Positions 1 through 9,000 of a stretch of 35,613 nt of DNA are shown here, in pieces. Below the pieces are notes generated by a model, which was not told the origin of the DNA, ran no database searches, and saw only the letters and a program-made list of their open reading frames with translations. The stretch's first letter is position 1; each line of letters begins with the position of its first letter. The stretch is from CBCXVS01 sp965178525 (GTDB lineage Bacteria; Tectomicrobia; Entotheonellia; Entotheonellales; Entotheonellaceae). The translations under genes were made by a program, and so were the position numbers. Location: contig CBCXVS010000036.1 of assembly GCA_965178525.1 (NCBI GenBank), positions 1 through 35,613 of the forward strand, written 5' to 3'.

Positions 1-16
1 GAGAGGGGAGTCGGTC

Positions 17-1264
17 TCAGGCAATCGGCGTAACTGCTTCATCAAGAAAGGAGTTGGCTTGACTTAAGGCCATTCGGCGCTGACGCACCAATAGGCTCTG
101 ATAGGCCGCATCCTGCACCACGGCATGTTTGAAGCGGTATGCCACCTCAGGAAAACAACGTGTCTCGTAGATCAACTCGATCTGCTTCAGGGTCTTAAGA
201 CTGGCCTCAAGTTCCGTGGCATCATGGATGAGGCGGCTGAGTACCGGCAACCCAAACTCCCGCCCGATCACCGCCGCGGTCTGCACCGTGCGCTTCACCG
301 GTTCGGCTAATCGGTCGATGCGGGCCTGCATGATGTCGTGTATGGTCGCGGGAAACTGCTCCAGCTCCTCCCCACTCCATGTGAGATCGCCGTCGCCACA
401 CGTCACCAGACCCTGCTCCCGTAAGGTCTGGGTCACTTCCTCGATGAACAGCGGATTGCCATCTGCTTTTTCCTGGATGAGGCGCAAGAGCGCGACCGGC
501 AGGTCTGGGCAGTCGAGGAGTCCCGAGACCATTGCACTGGACTCCGCCTCGGTCAAGAGGTGTAAGGCCAGTTGTGTGTAATACGCTTTGTCCCCCCAGG
601 GCACGCTGTAGCCGGGCCGATGCGTCGTGATCACGAGCACACGCATATCGGCCAGGCTTTCGAGCAGCACCGTCAAACACGCCTCCGACGTCTGGTCAAG
701 CCAGTGCAGGTTTTCAAAGACGAGCACCAGGGGGTGAAGCTGACTGCATGCCATGATGATCGCCCGAATGGCCTGGAACGTCTGCTGGCGCTTGTCTTTG
801 GGCGTGAGGTGACACAAAGCGGCGTCCGCCCCCAGCAGGTCGAACAGAGCTTGCAGAAACGGCAGCATATCGGCGAGGGCCGGATCCAGCCGCTGCACCT
901 CCTGACGCAGTTTTTCCTGGAGCCTCAGCGGAGGATCCTCGTCCTCGACATCGAAGATCATCCGGAGAATGTCCAGAAATGGCTGATAAGGTGTGGCCTG
1001 TCCATACGTCAGGCACTGCCCGGCGAGCCACGTGACGCGTCTTGCGGCGATCGAGGTGTGTAACTCATACAAGAGCCGTGACTTCCCTATCCCCGCTTCC
1101 CCGACGAGGCCAACCATCTGGCCACGTCCCGATTCGGCACGGGCGAGACAATCGTGCAACAAGGACAGTTCACGCTTGCGATTCACCATCGGCGTCAGGC
1201 CTTGTTCGGCACTGATTTCCAAGCGGCTACGCCACTGGCTCTGGCTGAGCACCTGGTAGGCCAC
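17..1264 (-). CDS. STAND/AAA ATPase part of interrupted cyclase 1
   Basis: Central ATPase module of a cyclase-ATPase-TPR signalling protein. It begins with GTG immediately after an in-frame TAG (1265-1267) that ends the cyclase piece. The two pieces are in the same frame and align without a gap to the uninterrupted paralogue at 3366-5369 (both reach WRSRLEISAE after the same number of residues). Visible motifs are Walker A GEAGIGKS near residue 54 and a Walker B-like LVLVFENLHW near residue 185. At the C-terminus homology to the paralogue stops at VRQRR. Eighteen unrelated residues follow and then TGA, so the linker and TPR part are missing. It could be expressed from the GTG as a separate protein, but no clear ribosome-binding site precedes it. 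I read it as the 3' part of a pseudogene. Confidence 0.75.
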   Translation of the reverse strand: MAYQVLSQSQWRSRLEISAEQGLTPMVNRKRELSLLHDCLARAESGRGQMVGLVGEAGIGKSRLLYELHTSIAARRVTWLAGQCLTYGQATPYQPFLDILRMIFDVEDEDPPLRLQEKLRQEVQRLDPALADMLPFLQALFDLLGADAALCHLTPKDKRQQTFQAIRAIIMACSQLHPLVLVFENLHWLDQTSEACLTVLLESLADMRVLVITTHRPGYSVPWGDKAYYTQLALHLLTEAESSAMVSGLLDCPDLPVALLRLIQEKADGNPLFIEEVTQTLREQGLVTCGDGDLTWSGEELEQFPATIHDIMQARIDRLAEPVKRTVQTAAVIGREFGLPVLSRLIHDATELEASLKTLKQIELIYETRCFPEVAYRFKHAVVQDAAYQSLLVRQRRMALSQANSFLDEAVTPIA

Positions 1265-2053
1265 CTACGGTTCCCGGCACCCATCGGCCTCTGTCAGCGT
1301 CACGGTCTTGCTGTGAATGTAGTCCTTGACCAAGTGATGGGCGGCCTCGGTGCATAGAATGGTTCCGGGTTCGGCCAGATTTTGCATCTGCGTCGCCAAA
1401 TGGGTGGTATGGCCCACGGCAGTATAGTCCATACGCCGGCTGTCGCCGACGTGGCCCACCACGACGAGCCCGGTATGAAGTCCCAAGCGCATCTCGATTT
1501 CCACACCATGCTTACGGTAGATCTGCGCATTATAGGCACGGATCATGTCCTGGATGGTCAGCGCGGCCTGTACCGCGCGCAACGCATGATCCTCCAAAGC
1601 CATCGGCGCCCCAAAAAAGGCGATGAGCCCATCGCCCAGATATTGGTTCACCGTGCCTTCATACCGATGGATGGCCTCGGCCATCAGCTGTACCACTTCG
1701 GTCATGACCTCATGCAGATCTTCCACATCCAGCAATTGTGCCAAGTGAGACGAATCGGTCATGTCACAGCACAACGCGGTGCCTTGCTTCCGTGCCCCTT
1801 CCAAGACTGTGTGGGTCATGGGCGCCTGGTCCGCCAGGTCGCGGGACGTGGCACGGCGAGGCGGCTGTCCGATCCAGACCAGTACCCGGCCCTGTTCGTC
1901 GATGGCAAGCTTTTGGGTTTCAATGATTTCTTGTTTGAGAGCGGCAAGGAAATCATCGTCAAGAGCGCACCGGCGTTTCAGCGCCCGGTACGAAACCCGG
2001 CCCTCGCGCTGGAGCAAGGTAAGAACGTTATCCAGGAGCTCATCGAAAGTCAT
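1265..2053 (-). CDS. class III nucleotide cyclase domain, 5' part of interrupted cyclase 1
   Basis: N-terminal part of a class III adenylate/guanylate cyclase. Residues 1-60 match the N-terminus of the second cyclase (MTFDELL...LLQREGRVSYRAL). The cyclase homology domain covers about 85-250. Metal-binding aspartates are visible in CCDMTDSS and in YLGDGL, and the purine-contacting Asp in MDYTAVG. The usual Asn-x3-Arg transition-state pair reads His-x3-Gln here (THLATQM). The paralogue keeps the Arg (THLAARM), so activity is doubtful. The ORF ends in TAG exactly where the paralogue continues through a Val into its ATPase domain. Two CRP-type boxes lie 78-116 bp upstream. Cyclase family membership is certain; whether it still makes cNMP is not. 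Confidence 0.8.
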   Translation of the reverse strand: MTFDELLDNVLTLLQREGRVSYRALKRRCALDDDFLAALKQEIIETQKLAIDEQGRVLVWIGQPPRRATSRDLADQAPMTHTVLEGARKQGTALCCDMTDSSHLAQLLDVEDLHEVMTEVVQLMAEAIHRYEGTVNQYLGDGLIAFFGAPMALEDHALRAVQAALTIQDMIRAYNAQIYRKHGVEIEMRLGLHTGLVVVGHVGDSRRMDYTAVGHTTHLATQMQNLAEPGTILCTEAAHHLVKDYIHSKTVTLTEADGCREP

Positions 2054-2130
2054 GACCGCGCTTTCATGATAAGAGGTACGTATGAGGGATGGATCTATTC
2101 ACGAGCCTATATGAACGCGTTTGCCTTTGC

Positions 2131-2169
2131 TGTGATACCAAACACAGCAGACCTGTGAGCGATGTCACA
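2131..2169. promoter_or_regulatory. tandem CRP/FNR-type operator boxes upstream of cyclase 1
   Basis: 2154-2169 reads TGTGA-GCGATG-TCACA, a perfect match to the CRP (cAMP receptor protein) palindrome. 2131-2146 reads TGTGA-TACCAA-ACACA, nine of ten consensus bases, and is nested in a 7-bp inverted repeat (2128-2149). The centres are 23 bp apart, about two helical turns. Both lie upstream of the minus-strand cyclase start at 2053. A possible -10 (TATAGG, 2111 down to 2106) would put the nearer box about 40 bp upstream of transcription start, close to a class II CRP position. Binding is inferred; the palindromes are seen. Confidence 0.6.
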
Positions 2170-2184
2170 AAAAAACGTGCGGTT

Positions 2185-2204
2185 CCCCCTTTTGTGAAAG
2201 GGGG
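2185..2204 (-). terminator. candidate terminator after cyclase 2
   Basis: Perfect 8-bp stem CCCCCTTT/AAAGGGGG with a 4-nt loop, located 34 bp past the stop of the TPR piece. On the minus strand a T-run follows, but only about 9 nt after the stem, so this is an imperfect intrinsic terminator. It separates cyclase 2 from the CRP boxes and cyclase 1. Confidence 0.45.
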
Positions 2205-2237
2205 GCGTTGAAGGAGGGCAGCCGATGCCGATGCCCC

Positions 2238-3341
2238 TTATGACATCGTGCGCAACACCTCCTCAACCTGGGCCAGATCCCAGCTCATCCCCAACTGCTG
2301 TAACAAATCGGTGGCTTGTGCCAGGTAGGTCCTGGACCGCTCCGCTTCGCCACGGCTCTGCAGCAGACGCGCATAGCTCATATAGGTCCGGGCCAGCTCC
2401 GGCTTGGTTCCAATCGTCTGTTGCAATGTGATGGCGTGCATCATGGCATGATCGGCTTGTTCCTGCGCCTCCGGCGCCGCGTTGCTAATGGCCTCAGCCA
2501 GAGTCCGGCAGGCCATGAACTGCCCGTATTTGTCCCCCGTGGCCTCGGCCAATGCCAGCGCGTCTTCACAGAGCGCGCGTGCCGTCTCCGCGTCCCCCAA
2601 GACGAGTAGACAAGAGGCCAAATAGGTTTTGGGCCACGCCAGAATGAACTGCGTGCCAAGCTGCTCGGCCATCGCCAAGCTCTCTTCGAGCAGCACACGC
2701 CCCTGCGCCGCGTTCCCGGCCATCATCGCCGCCCGGCCTTGCATAAAGGTCACCAGATAGATCCGAAACACATCTCCGACCTGCGTCGCGATCCGCCGCG
2801 CCTCGTCATAGTCCGCTAGCGTCTGCGCCCAATCCCCCCGCTGGTCGTGGATGGCGCCACGATACAGATAGGCGGCCGCTTCCGCAAAGGGATTGTGCAG
2901 CCCCTGGGCCAGCCGCAGTCCACGCTCCGCAAAGGCAAGCCCCTGCTCCAATTCGCCCAGAAAACCCAAGGCCCAACCGGCAAAGCCGGCGGCGGTTGCC
3001 TCCTCCGTCACGTTGCCGATCTGCTGCATCTGCTCGGCACTGCGCATCAGCAACTGACTGGCCTGCCCGTAGTCCGCCAAAATCCAATACGCCCGCCCCA
3101 CCAAGTTGACGGGAGGCGCGGCCATCGCCTCATCGCCCAAGCGGTCGGCCATCTCCAGGCTCTGCCCGGCGTAGGCGAGCGCCGTCGGCATATCGCCGCG
3201 GGCATAGGCCAGGCGCCCGAGCCAATAGAGCACCTGGGCGGCGCGCACCTCATCCTGCAACGCCTCGGCCAGCGTGTGCGCCTGTTCTAAGTTGTGCTGA
3301 TCGCGCTCCATGTCCTGCCGCGTCGCCCCGATCGCCGCCAA
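2238..3341 (-). CDS. TPR-repeat C-terminal part of interrupted cyclase 2
   Basis: A 367-residue all-helical protein with tetratricopeptide-like repeats (recurring A-L-Y-W-L-G-R-L-A-Y patterns, helix pairs of about 34-40 residues, many Ala/Leu/Gln). It has no signal peptide and no catalytic motif. It is in the same frame as the cyclase-ATPase ORF that ends at 3366. The only interruption is TAG at 3366-3368, and the codons between that stop and the TTG at 3341 read through sensibly (AQIDASLKLAAIGATRQ). In related cyclases this TPR part is fused behind the STAND ATPase and is thought to be the sensor or oligomerisation arm. I therefore read it as the C-terminal third of cyclase 2. Independent translation from TTG is possible but unsupported. 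Confidence 0.7.
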   Translation of the reverse strand: MAAIGATRQDMERDQHNLEQAHTLAEALQDEVRAAQVLYWLGRLAYARGDMPTALAYAGQSLEMADRLGDEAMAAPPVNLVGRAYWILADYGQASQLLMRSAEQMQQIGNVTEEATAAGFAGWALGFLGELEQGLAFAERGLRLAQGLHNPFAEAAAYLYRGAIHDQRGDWAQTLADYDEARRIATQVGDVFRIYLVTFMQGRAAMMAGNAAQGRVLLEESLAMAEQLGTQFILAWPKTYLASCLLVLGDAETARALCEDALALAEATGDKYGQFMACRTLAEAISNAAPEAQEQADHAMMHAITLQQTIGTKPELARTYMSYARLLQSRGEAERSRTYLAQATDLLQQLGMSWDLAQVEEVLRTMS

Positions 3342-3365
3342 TTTGAGGCTGGCGTCAATCTGCGC

Positions 3366-5369
3366 CTAGTGCGCTTCCGGCTCGGCCGGCAACGCCTGGG
3401 CCGTGGGGAGCGCTCGGGTGTAGTAGGTAGTGGCCTCGGCATGGGCATAGAGGCGTGCGGCCCGGTCGCCTGCCAGCAGGTCATAGGTGAGGGACTTGTC
3501 CGGATACTCGCTGAGGCTATAGTGATAGGCCAGTACCGCTGCCTGCTCCTCACCGCGTTCGCCGTAGAGATCTTCCAGCGCCTGCCCGATCACCCCATGC
3601 AGGACCCGGCGTTGGCGCACCAGCAGACTCTGATAGGCCGCATCCTGCACCACGGCATGTTTAAAGCGGTATTCTAGGTGGGGAAAGAAGCGCGTCTCGT
3701 AGATCAACTCCACCTGTTTGAGGTTCTCCAGGCTGTGTTCGAGGCTGATGCTCTCCTCGACAATGCGGCGGAGCAGGGGCAGTCCGAACTCCCGCCCGAT
3801 CACGGCTGCCGTCTGCACCGTGCGTTTGACGGGCTCGTCTAAGCGGTCGATGCGCGCCTGCATGACGTCGTGCATAGTCACGGGAAACTCGTCCAGTACT
3901 TCCCCGCTCCACGCCAGATCGCCATTGTGGCGGGTCAGCATATCGCGTTCCAACAAGGCCTGGACCACCTCCTCGATGAACAGCGGATTGCCGCCCGCTT
4001 TGTCCTGAATGAGCCCCAACAGATCCGGCGGCGGCTCGTGAGAGTCCAGAAGGGTGGCGACCATGGCGCTGGTCTCGGTCTCTGTGAAGAGGTCCAAAGC
4101 CAGTTGCGTATAGTAGGCTTTATCCGCCCAGGGCACCGTGTAGCCAGGGCGATGCGTGGTGAGCACGAGCACGTGCAACTCGGCCAGACCTTCGAGCAGA
4201 GCCGTCAGACACTCTTCCGATGTTTGCTCGATCCAATGCAGGTTTTCAAAAACCAGCACATGAGGGCGTGCGCGGCTCCCGGCCATGACGAGGGCCTGAA
4301 TCATATGGAAGGTCTGTTGACGCTTGTCTTTGGGCGTCAGATGGCGCAAGGTGGCATACGCCCCAGGCAGGTCGAAGAGCGCTTCCAAAAACGGCAGGTT
4401 GTCCATCAGAGCCGGGTCTGACTGCTGCACGCCTTCACGCAGTTTTTCCCTGATCTGTAAGGGGTTATCCCCATCCTCAATCTGAAAAACGGTGCGGAGA
4501 ATTTCCAGAAATGGCTGATAGGGCGTGGCTTGGCCATAGGTCAGACATTGCCCCGTGAGCCAGGTGATGCGCCCCTCTTCCAGAGAGGTGTGAAACTCGA
4601 AGAGTAACCGTGACTTTCCAGCTCCCGCCTCTCCCATGATGCCGACCACCTGGCCGTGTCCGGCTTCGGCACGGGCCAGACAATCATGCAACAGGGCGAG
4701 TTCACGTCGTCGGCCGACCAAATATGTCAGCCCGCGCTCCGCACTAATTTCCAGGCGGCTCCGCCATCGGTGCCGGCCCGTCAGCCGATAGACACTAACG
4801 GGTGCATGTTGTCCTCGGACCGCCACCGGCCCTAATGCCTCGCTACGCACGTAGCCGGCGACGACACGATGCGTCGCCTCGGTACAGAGGATGGTTCCGG
4901 GCTCAGCCATTTGTTGCATGCGCGCCGCCAGATGCGTGGTATTGCCTACTGCCGTATAATCCATGCGCAGATTGTCACCAATACGGCCTACCACCACAAG
5001 ACCCGTATTCAATCCCAGACGCAGTCCCACCGTGACCCCATAATCCCGCTGTAGTTGCGTGTTATAGCCATTGACCGTTTCCCGGATGGTCAACGCCGCC
5101 TGTACGGCGCGAAACGCATGGTCTTCCAGCGCCATCGGCGCTCCAAACAGGGCCATCAGCCCATCGCCCAGATATTGGGTTACGGTGCCCTCATAGCGGT
5201 GCACGGCTTCGCCTATAAGCCGCAACACCTCGTCCATGAGCTCATGCAACACCTCGACGTCCAACTGCTGCGCCAGACGTGAAGAATCCACAATGTCACA
5301 GAAAAGCACGGTCACTTGCTTCCGTTCCTCCTCCCGGGCACTGCGATAGGCAAAAATATTCTCCGCCAA
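3366..5369 (-). CDS. cyclase-STAND ATPase, main part of interrupted cyclase 2
   Basis: A 667-residue segment. The class III cyclase domain (about residues 15-185) has VLFCDIVDSS, YLGDGLMALFG, MDYTAVG and THLAARM, i.e. both metal aspartates and the transition-state Arg. An ATPase module follows with Walker A GEAGAGKS near residue 248 and VLVFENLHW near 380, then helical sequence leading to TPRs. The frame stays open upstream to about 5631 through an Ala/Pro/Ser-rich linker (AAAAAAPPSEHEP), so TTG 5369 is probably not the true start. The native start is ATG 5712, now out of frame. The end is TAG in frame with the TPR ORF 2238-3341. It is the better preserved of the two cyclases; intact, the gene would be about 1157 codons. 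Confidence 0.8.
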   Translation of the reverse strand: MAENIFAYRSAREEERKQVTVLFCDIVDSSRLAQQLDVEVLHELMDEVLRLIGEAVHRYEGTVTQYLGDGLMALFGAPMALEDHAFRAVQAALTIRETVNGYNTQLQRDYGVTVGLRLGLNTGLVVVGRIGDNLRMDYTAVGNTTHLAARMQQMAEPGTILCTEATHRVVAGYVRSEALGPVAVRGQHAPVSVYRLTGRHRWRSRLEISAERGLTYLVGRRRELALLHDCLARAEAGHGQVVGIMGEAGAGKSRLLFEFHTSLEEGRITWLTGQCLTYGQATPYQPFLEILRTVFQIEDGDNPLQIREKLREGVQQSDPALMDNLPFLEALFDLPGAYATLRHLTPKDKRQQTFHMIQALVMAGSRARPHVLVFENLHWIEQTSEECLTALLEGLAELHVLVLTTHRPGYTVPWADKAYYTQLALDLFTETETSAMVATLLDSHEPPPDLLGLIQDKAGGNPLFIEEVVQALLERDMLTRHNGDLAWSGEVLDEFPVTMHDVMQARIDRLDEPVKRTVQTAAVIGREFGLPLLRRIVEESISLEHSLENLKQVELIYETRFFPHLEYRFKHAVVQDAAYQSLLVRQRRVLHGVIGQALEDLYGERGEEQAAVLAYHYSLSEYPDKSLTYDLLAGDRAARLYAHAEATTYYTRALPTAQALPAEPEAH

Positions 5370-5619
5370 GTGTGGGGATGGAGAACGGCCAGGGGAGGCG
5401 ATATCCGCTTCAACTGCAGGCGTCTGGGGCGGTGTGCTGTCGTCCGGCGGCGAGGTGGGCGCATCGGGGGAGGAGACGATAGATGCCGGTTCGTGTTCAC
5501 TCGGAGGCGCCGCGGCCGCCGCGGCGCCTCCGATCCAAACCAGTACGGTGTCCTTCTCGTCGACCGCCAGCTGCTTGGCCGCAATAATTTCGTCTTTTAG
5601 ATCGTCGAGGTAATCGTCA

Positions 5620-5712
5620 TCAGGTTGAACCGTCTTTCAAAGCACGGTACGATACCCGTCTCTCACGCTGCAGGAGAACGATAACCTGAGCCAGGATCTC
5701 ATCGAACGACAT
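5620..5712 (-). CDS. N-terminal fragment of cyclase 2
   Basis: ATG 5712 follows GAAGGAT at a normal distance and encodes MSFDEILAQVIVLLQRERR..., matching the cyclase 1 N-terminus (MTFDELLDNVLTLLQREGR) up to the shared SYRALK. The frame then runs into TGA at 5620-5622. Comparison with cyclase 1 (five codons between Lys and the DDD acidic run, but only 13 nt here) shows two bases missing. The best fit is one base right after AAA and one just before GATGAC. Past that point the other frame continues the homology (DDDYLDDLKDEIIAAKQ) into the main ORF. This is therefore a frameshifted 5' end, not a separate gene. Confidence 0.7.
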   Translation of the reverse strand: MSFDEILAQVIVLLQRERRVSYRALKDGST

Positions 5713-6014
5713 GGCCGATCCTTCACAATGGAAATTTGTAGCGAGGCATTTCCCGTATTGATATACCGCAGATCGACCGCAAAATAAAGTGCAAAGACGG
5801 CTGTATCTGATGCAACCCGCGAGCATGCATGTCAAGCTGGCTTGAGCTCACGAGAGAAACGGTGGCAGAGTCGGAAAGGGTTTTGACAAAAGACCGGGGC
5901 TTGCTTATGATGGCTGTTGCTCATATTGGCTAGATACCGGAGAGCAAACGAGTCAGGGGTAGACGGCATTCGTCTCACCATGTCATACGGCGACTTGCGG
6001 AAAGGCGATGATTA
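5713..6014. other. divergent intergenic region, cyclase 2 / transporter
   Basis: 302 bp between the start of cyclase 2 (minus) and the transporter start (plus). It holds the sigma-70 promoter at 5883-5911 and a small hairpin in the transporter leader (AGACG-GCATT-CGTCT near 5963). For the minus strand only weak promoter-like hexamers are visible, and no CRP-type box was found here. Confidence 0.5.
5883..5911 (+). promoter_or_regulatory. sigma-70 promoter of the transporter gene
   Basis: TTGACA (5883-5888), a 17-bp spacer and TATGAT (5906-5911): a consensus -35, ideal spacing and five of six -10 bases. It points at the ATG at 6015 and leaves a leader of roughly 95 nt. Confidence 0.8.
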
Positions 6015-9000
6015 ATGCAGTCTTATGTCCTACGAATTCTAGGCGCCCTCTTTCCCGTCGAGCGCCATGAGTGGCCCAAAGCGCTGATGTTGCTCAGTGC
6101 CGTCACCCTGCTCGGGATCGGTTCAAGTGCCAGCCGTGCCGCCGCCGAAGGCTTGTTTCTAACGCGCTTCGGGGTGGAATTCCTGCCCTATTTGCAGTTG
6201 GTGAATCCGTTCCTGGTCGTCATGGCCACAACAGTCTATGGCATGTTTGCCAACCGGGTATCCAACAGCCGCTTGATGATCTATACCGCTCTGGCGCCAG
6301 TACCCTTAATCATCGTCATGCGCGGCCTGATGGCGTTCGATCTGAACTGGGTCTATTTTGCCCTCTTCGCCTTTGTGCTGGCCTATGCCTCCGTCTGGAG
6401 CACCAGTTGGGCTGTGTATTTGCCGGGGCATTACGACGTACAGGAAGCCAAGCGCTTGATCCCGTTTGTCAACAGTGGCCTCCTTGTCGGAACCGTGCTC
6501 GGCGGTATCGGTGTGGCGCTATGCGTGCCGCTGATCGGCGCGTCGAATGTCCTCTTTATCTGGATGGCCGCCCTGCTTGGGGCGGTTGTGGTCGTGCACA
6601 TGATCGCTAAACTTTATACGGCTATGGAGGCCGAAGCCCGCAAGGCGAAGGTCACAGGGCCACGCAGCTCGGCGAAAAAAAGTGGGCTGCTGACCAATCT
6701 CAAAGAGGGGGTCATCTATGCGCGCTCCTCCCCGCTCTTCCTGACCACCACCCTGGCGACTATCACCACGTTCATGGCGCTGCAGTTGATCGACTTCGAA
6801 TCGAGCAAAATCTTCGCCCGTCAATTCCCTTCCAGTGCCGAGCTGACCGCCTTTCTCGGGGTCGTGGATGGCCTGACGACGATTGTGGCGCTCCTGGTGC
6901 AGTTGTTTGTCTTGCCCCGGTTAATTCGGCGCTTCGGGGTGCAAGGGGCCAATCTGGTGTTTCCTTATACGCTCACCGCGGCCTTTGGCGCCTTACTCGC
7001 AGCGCCGATCTTACTATCGGGTGTTTTTGCCCGCTTTACCCGCCTCAGCTTAATGCCCAGCTTGCGTGGCCCAACGCGTAGCCTCATCCTCAATGCGGTT
7101 CCGAAGAAAACCGGCGCGGTGGTACGAAGCTTAAATACCGGTATCGTGTTACCCGTCGGGCAGATCCTCGGCGCCCTCGTGCTCGTTGCCATGAAGGGCC
7201 TCAGTATTCCTATCCTCTTTCCCATTTTAGGCTTACTCATTGCGGCCATCTATGTCTTCTACACCTACAGGCAAAATACCGCCTATGGTGGCGCGCTGCT
7301 CGACCTCCTAAAGGAAGATAAAATCCATTTGCTAGACTTGGGTGACGATGAGCTGCGGCAGCTTGATCCCGCCGCCGTCGCCGCCATCAGTGAGCGTCTG
7401 AGTACGGATCAGAGCGCGCTGAATCAGGTCGCTGAAGATCTCTCAGCCGAACAAAGCCAATATATGCAGGAAATCGTCCTGGCGCAGGAAAAAGAAGCGC
7501 TCGCCGCCATTGAATTGCTCCGCACCATCGGCAGCAGGCCCGCTTTCGACGCCCTGCGGCAGCATTTGCCCTATGCCTCGCCCCGGCTCACCGCGGCCGC
7601 CTTGGACGCCCTGGCTACCATTGGGGGCGAGGGGACCGCGGCGGTGTTGTCGCCCTATGTCGATCATGCGGCGCCACAGATCCGCCTTACCGCCATGGAT
7701 GGGTTGCGGCGCTTAGGGGATACGGCGATCTACCAGCGCATGGAGACCATGCTCGACGATCCCCATGTGCAGGTCCGCGCCATGGCCTTATCCGTGGTGT
7801 TGGGTGAGACCCAGGGGAGCGCATCGGAACGGGCCACCCGCATCTGGGAAACGATGTTGGACGCGGTGGACAAAGAGACGCGGTTGGCGGCGCTATCCGT
7901 GTTCGCCAATGTGCCGGAGACGTCCTTGCAGGGCCGCTTGTATCCTGCCCTGGATCAGCAGGATGCGGATATCCGCCGGGGGGCGTTACAGGCGTTGCAC
8001 CAATTGGCGGAAGCCGGGCGCATTCGCGAACTGGATGCGTCGTTGCTGCGGACGCTCGAGGACGAGGATGTGGAGCTGCGCGAGCTGACGTTGCAGGTGC
8101 TGCGGTCGGTCGGCACGGATGCCGCTCTGGAACACATGCTTGTCCTTTTGGACGATGAACAACCGAGCGTGCAGGAAACCCTTGTCAACGCCATCAAACC
8201 GTTCGGCAAACGCGCCATGGAACCGCTCTTGGCCTGCTTGCAGTCACCGCAGCGCTCCTTGCGGGCAAAGGAAGGTGCGCTGCTCGCCTTGGCCCGGCTC
8301 GATGGCGTTCCGGAGGAGCAGCTGTTGTCGTTTTGGGAGACCGAGCTCAGGGAGGTTTACGGCGCGAAATTGATGCTCACGTGCTTGGAAGAACAGACAC
8401 CTCTCGACGCCGATGCCTTTTTGCAAGTGGCGCTGCGCGATGCCTACGAGCGTCGGCTCTCGCTCTTGGTGCAGCTCCTGGCGGTCTGGTCCACCCCCGA
8501 AGTGGCCCGGCTGGTCGACAGTGGGTTGCATGATACGGATCGTCAAAAACGCCCCCTGGCCTTGGAGGCGTTGGAAAGCCTGACAGAGCGGCGTTTTACC
8601 CGGCTGTTTTTGCCCATCCTCAAAACCGAGGGCAGCGCCGGGGAAGACTGGCGCGAGGTGGCGCAGCGGCAGTGGGAGCTGGTCTGTACCGATGTCAGGG
8701 CCGTGATCGAGATGTGTCGGCAGTCCGGGGGTAAATGGCTTGTGGTTGGCGCCTTGCTGTCTGAGCACGCACGTGCCGTGGCGACCAACGGCACATGGCA
8801 GGACCGTCTGCGGGCACTGCTGGAGTCGGCAGAGGATGACGATGTGCGGCGTACGGCCCACCATTTGCTCGGTATGGAAGCGTCTGATGCCGGCTTGGCG
8901 TCAACGGATATCATGCTGTTTTTGAAACGGATTCCCCTCTTTCACAGCATGAGCCTGGATCAGCTCCATACGATCGCTGCACAGCTCGTGGAACGTGAGA

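Noticed and set aside
1382..2158. 258-residue plus-strand ORF opposite cyclase 1
   Set aside because: Antisense shadow; it runs through the cyclase domain and the CRP boxes and has no recognisable motif.
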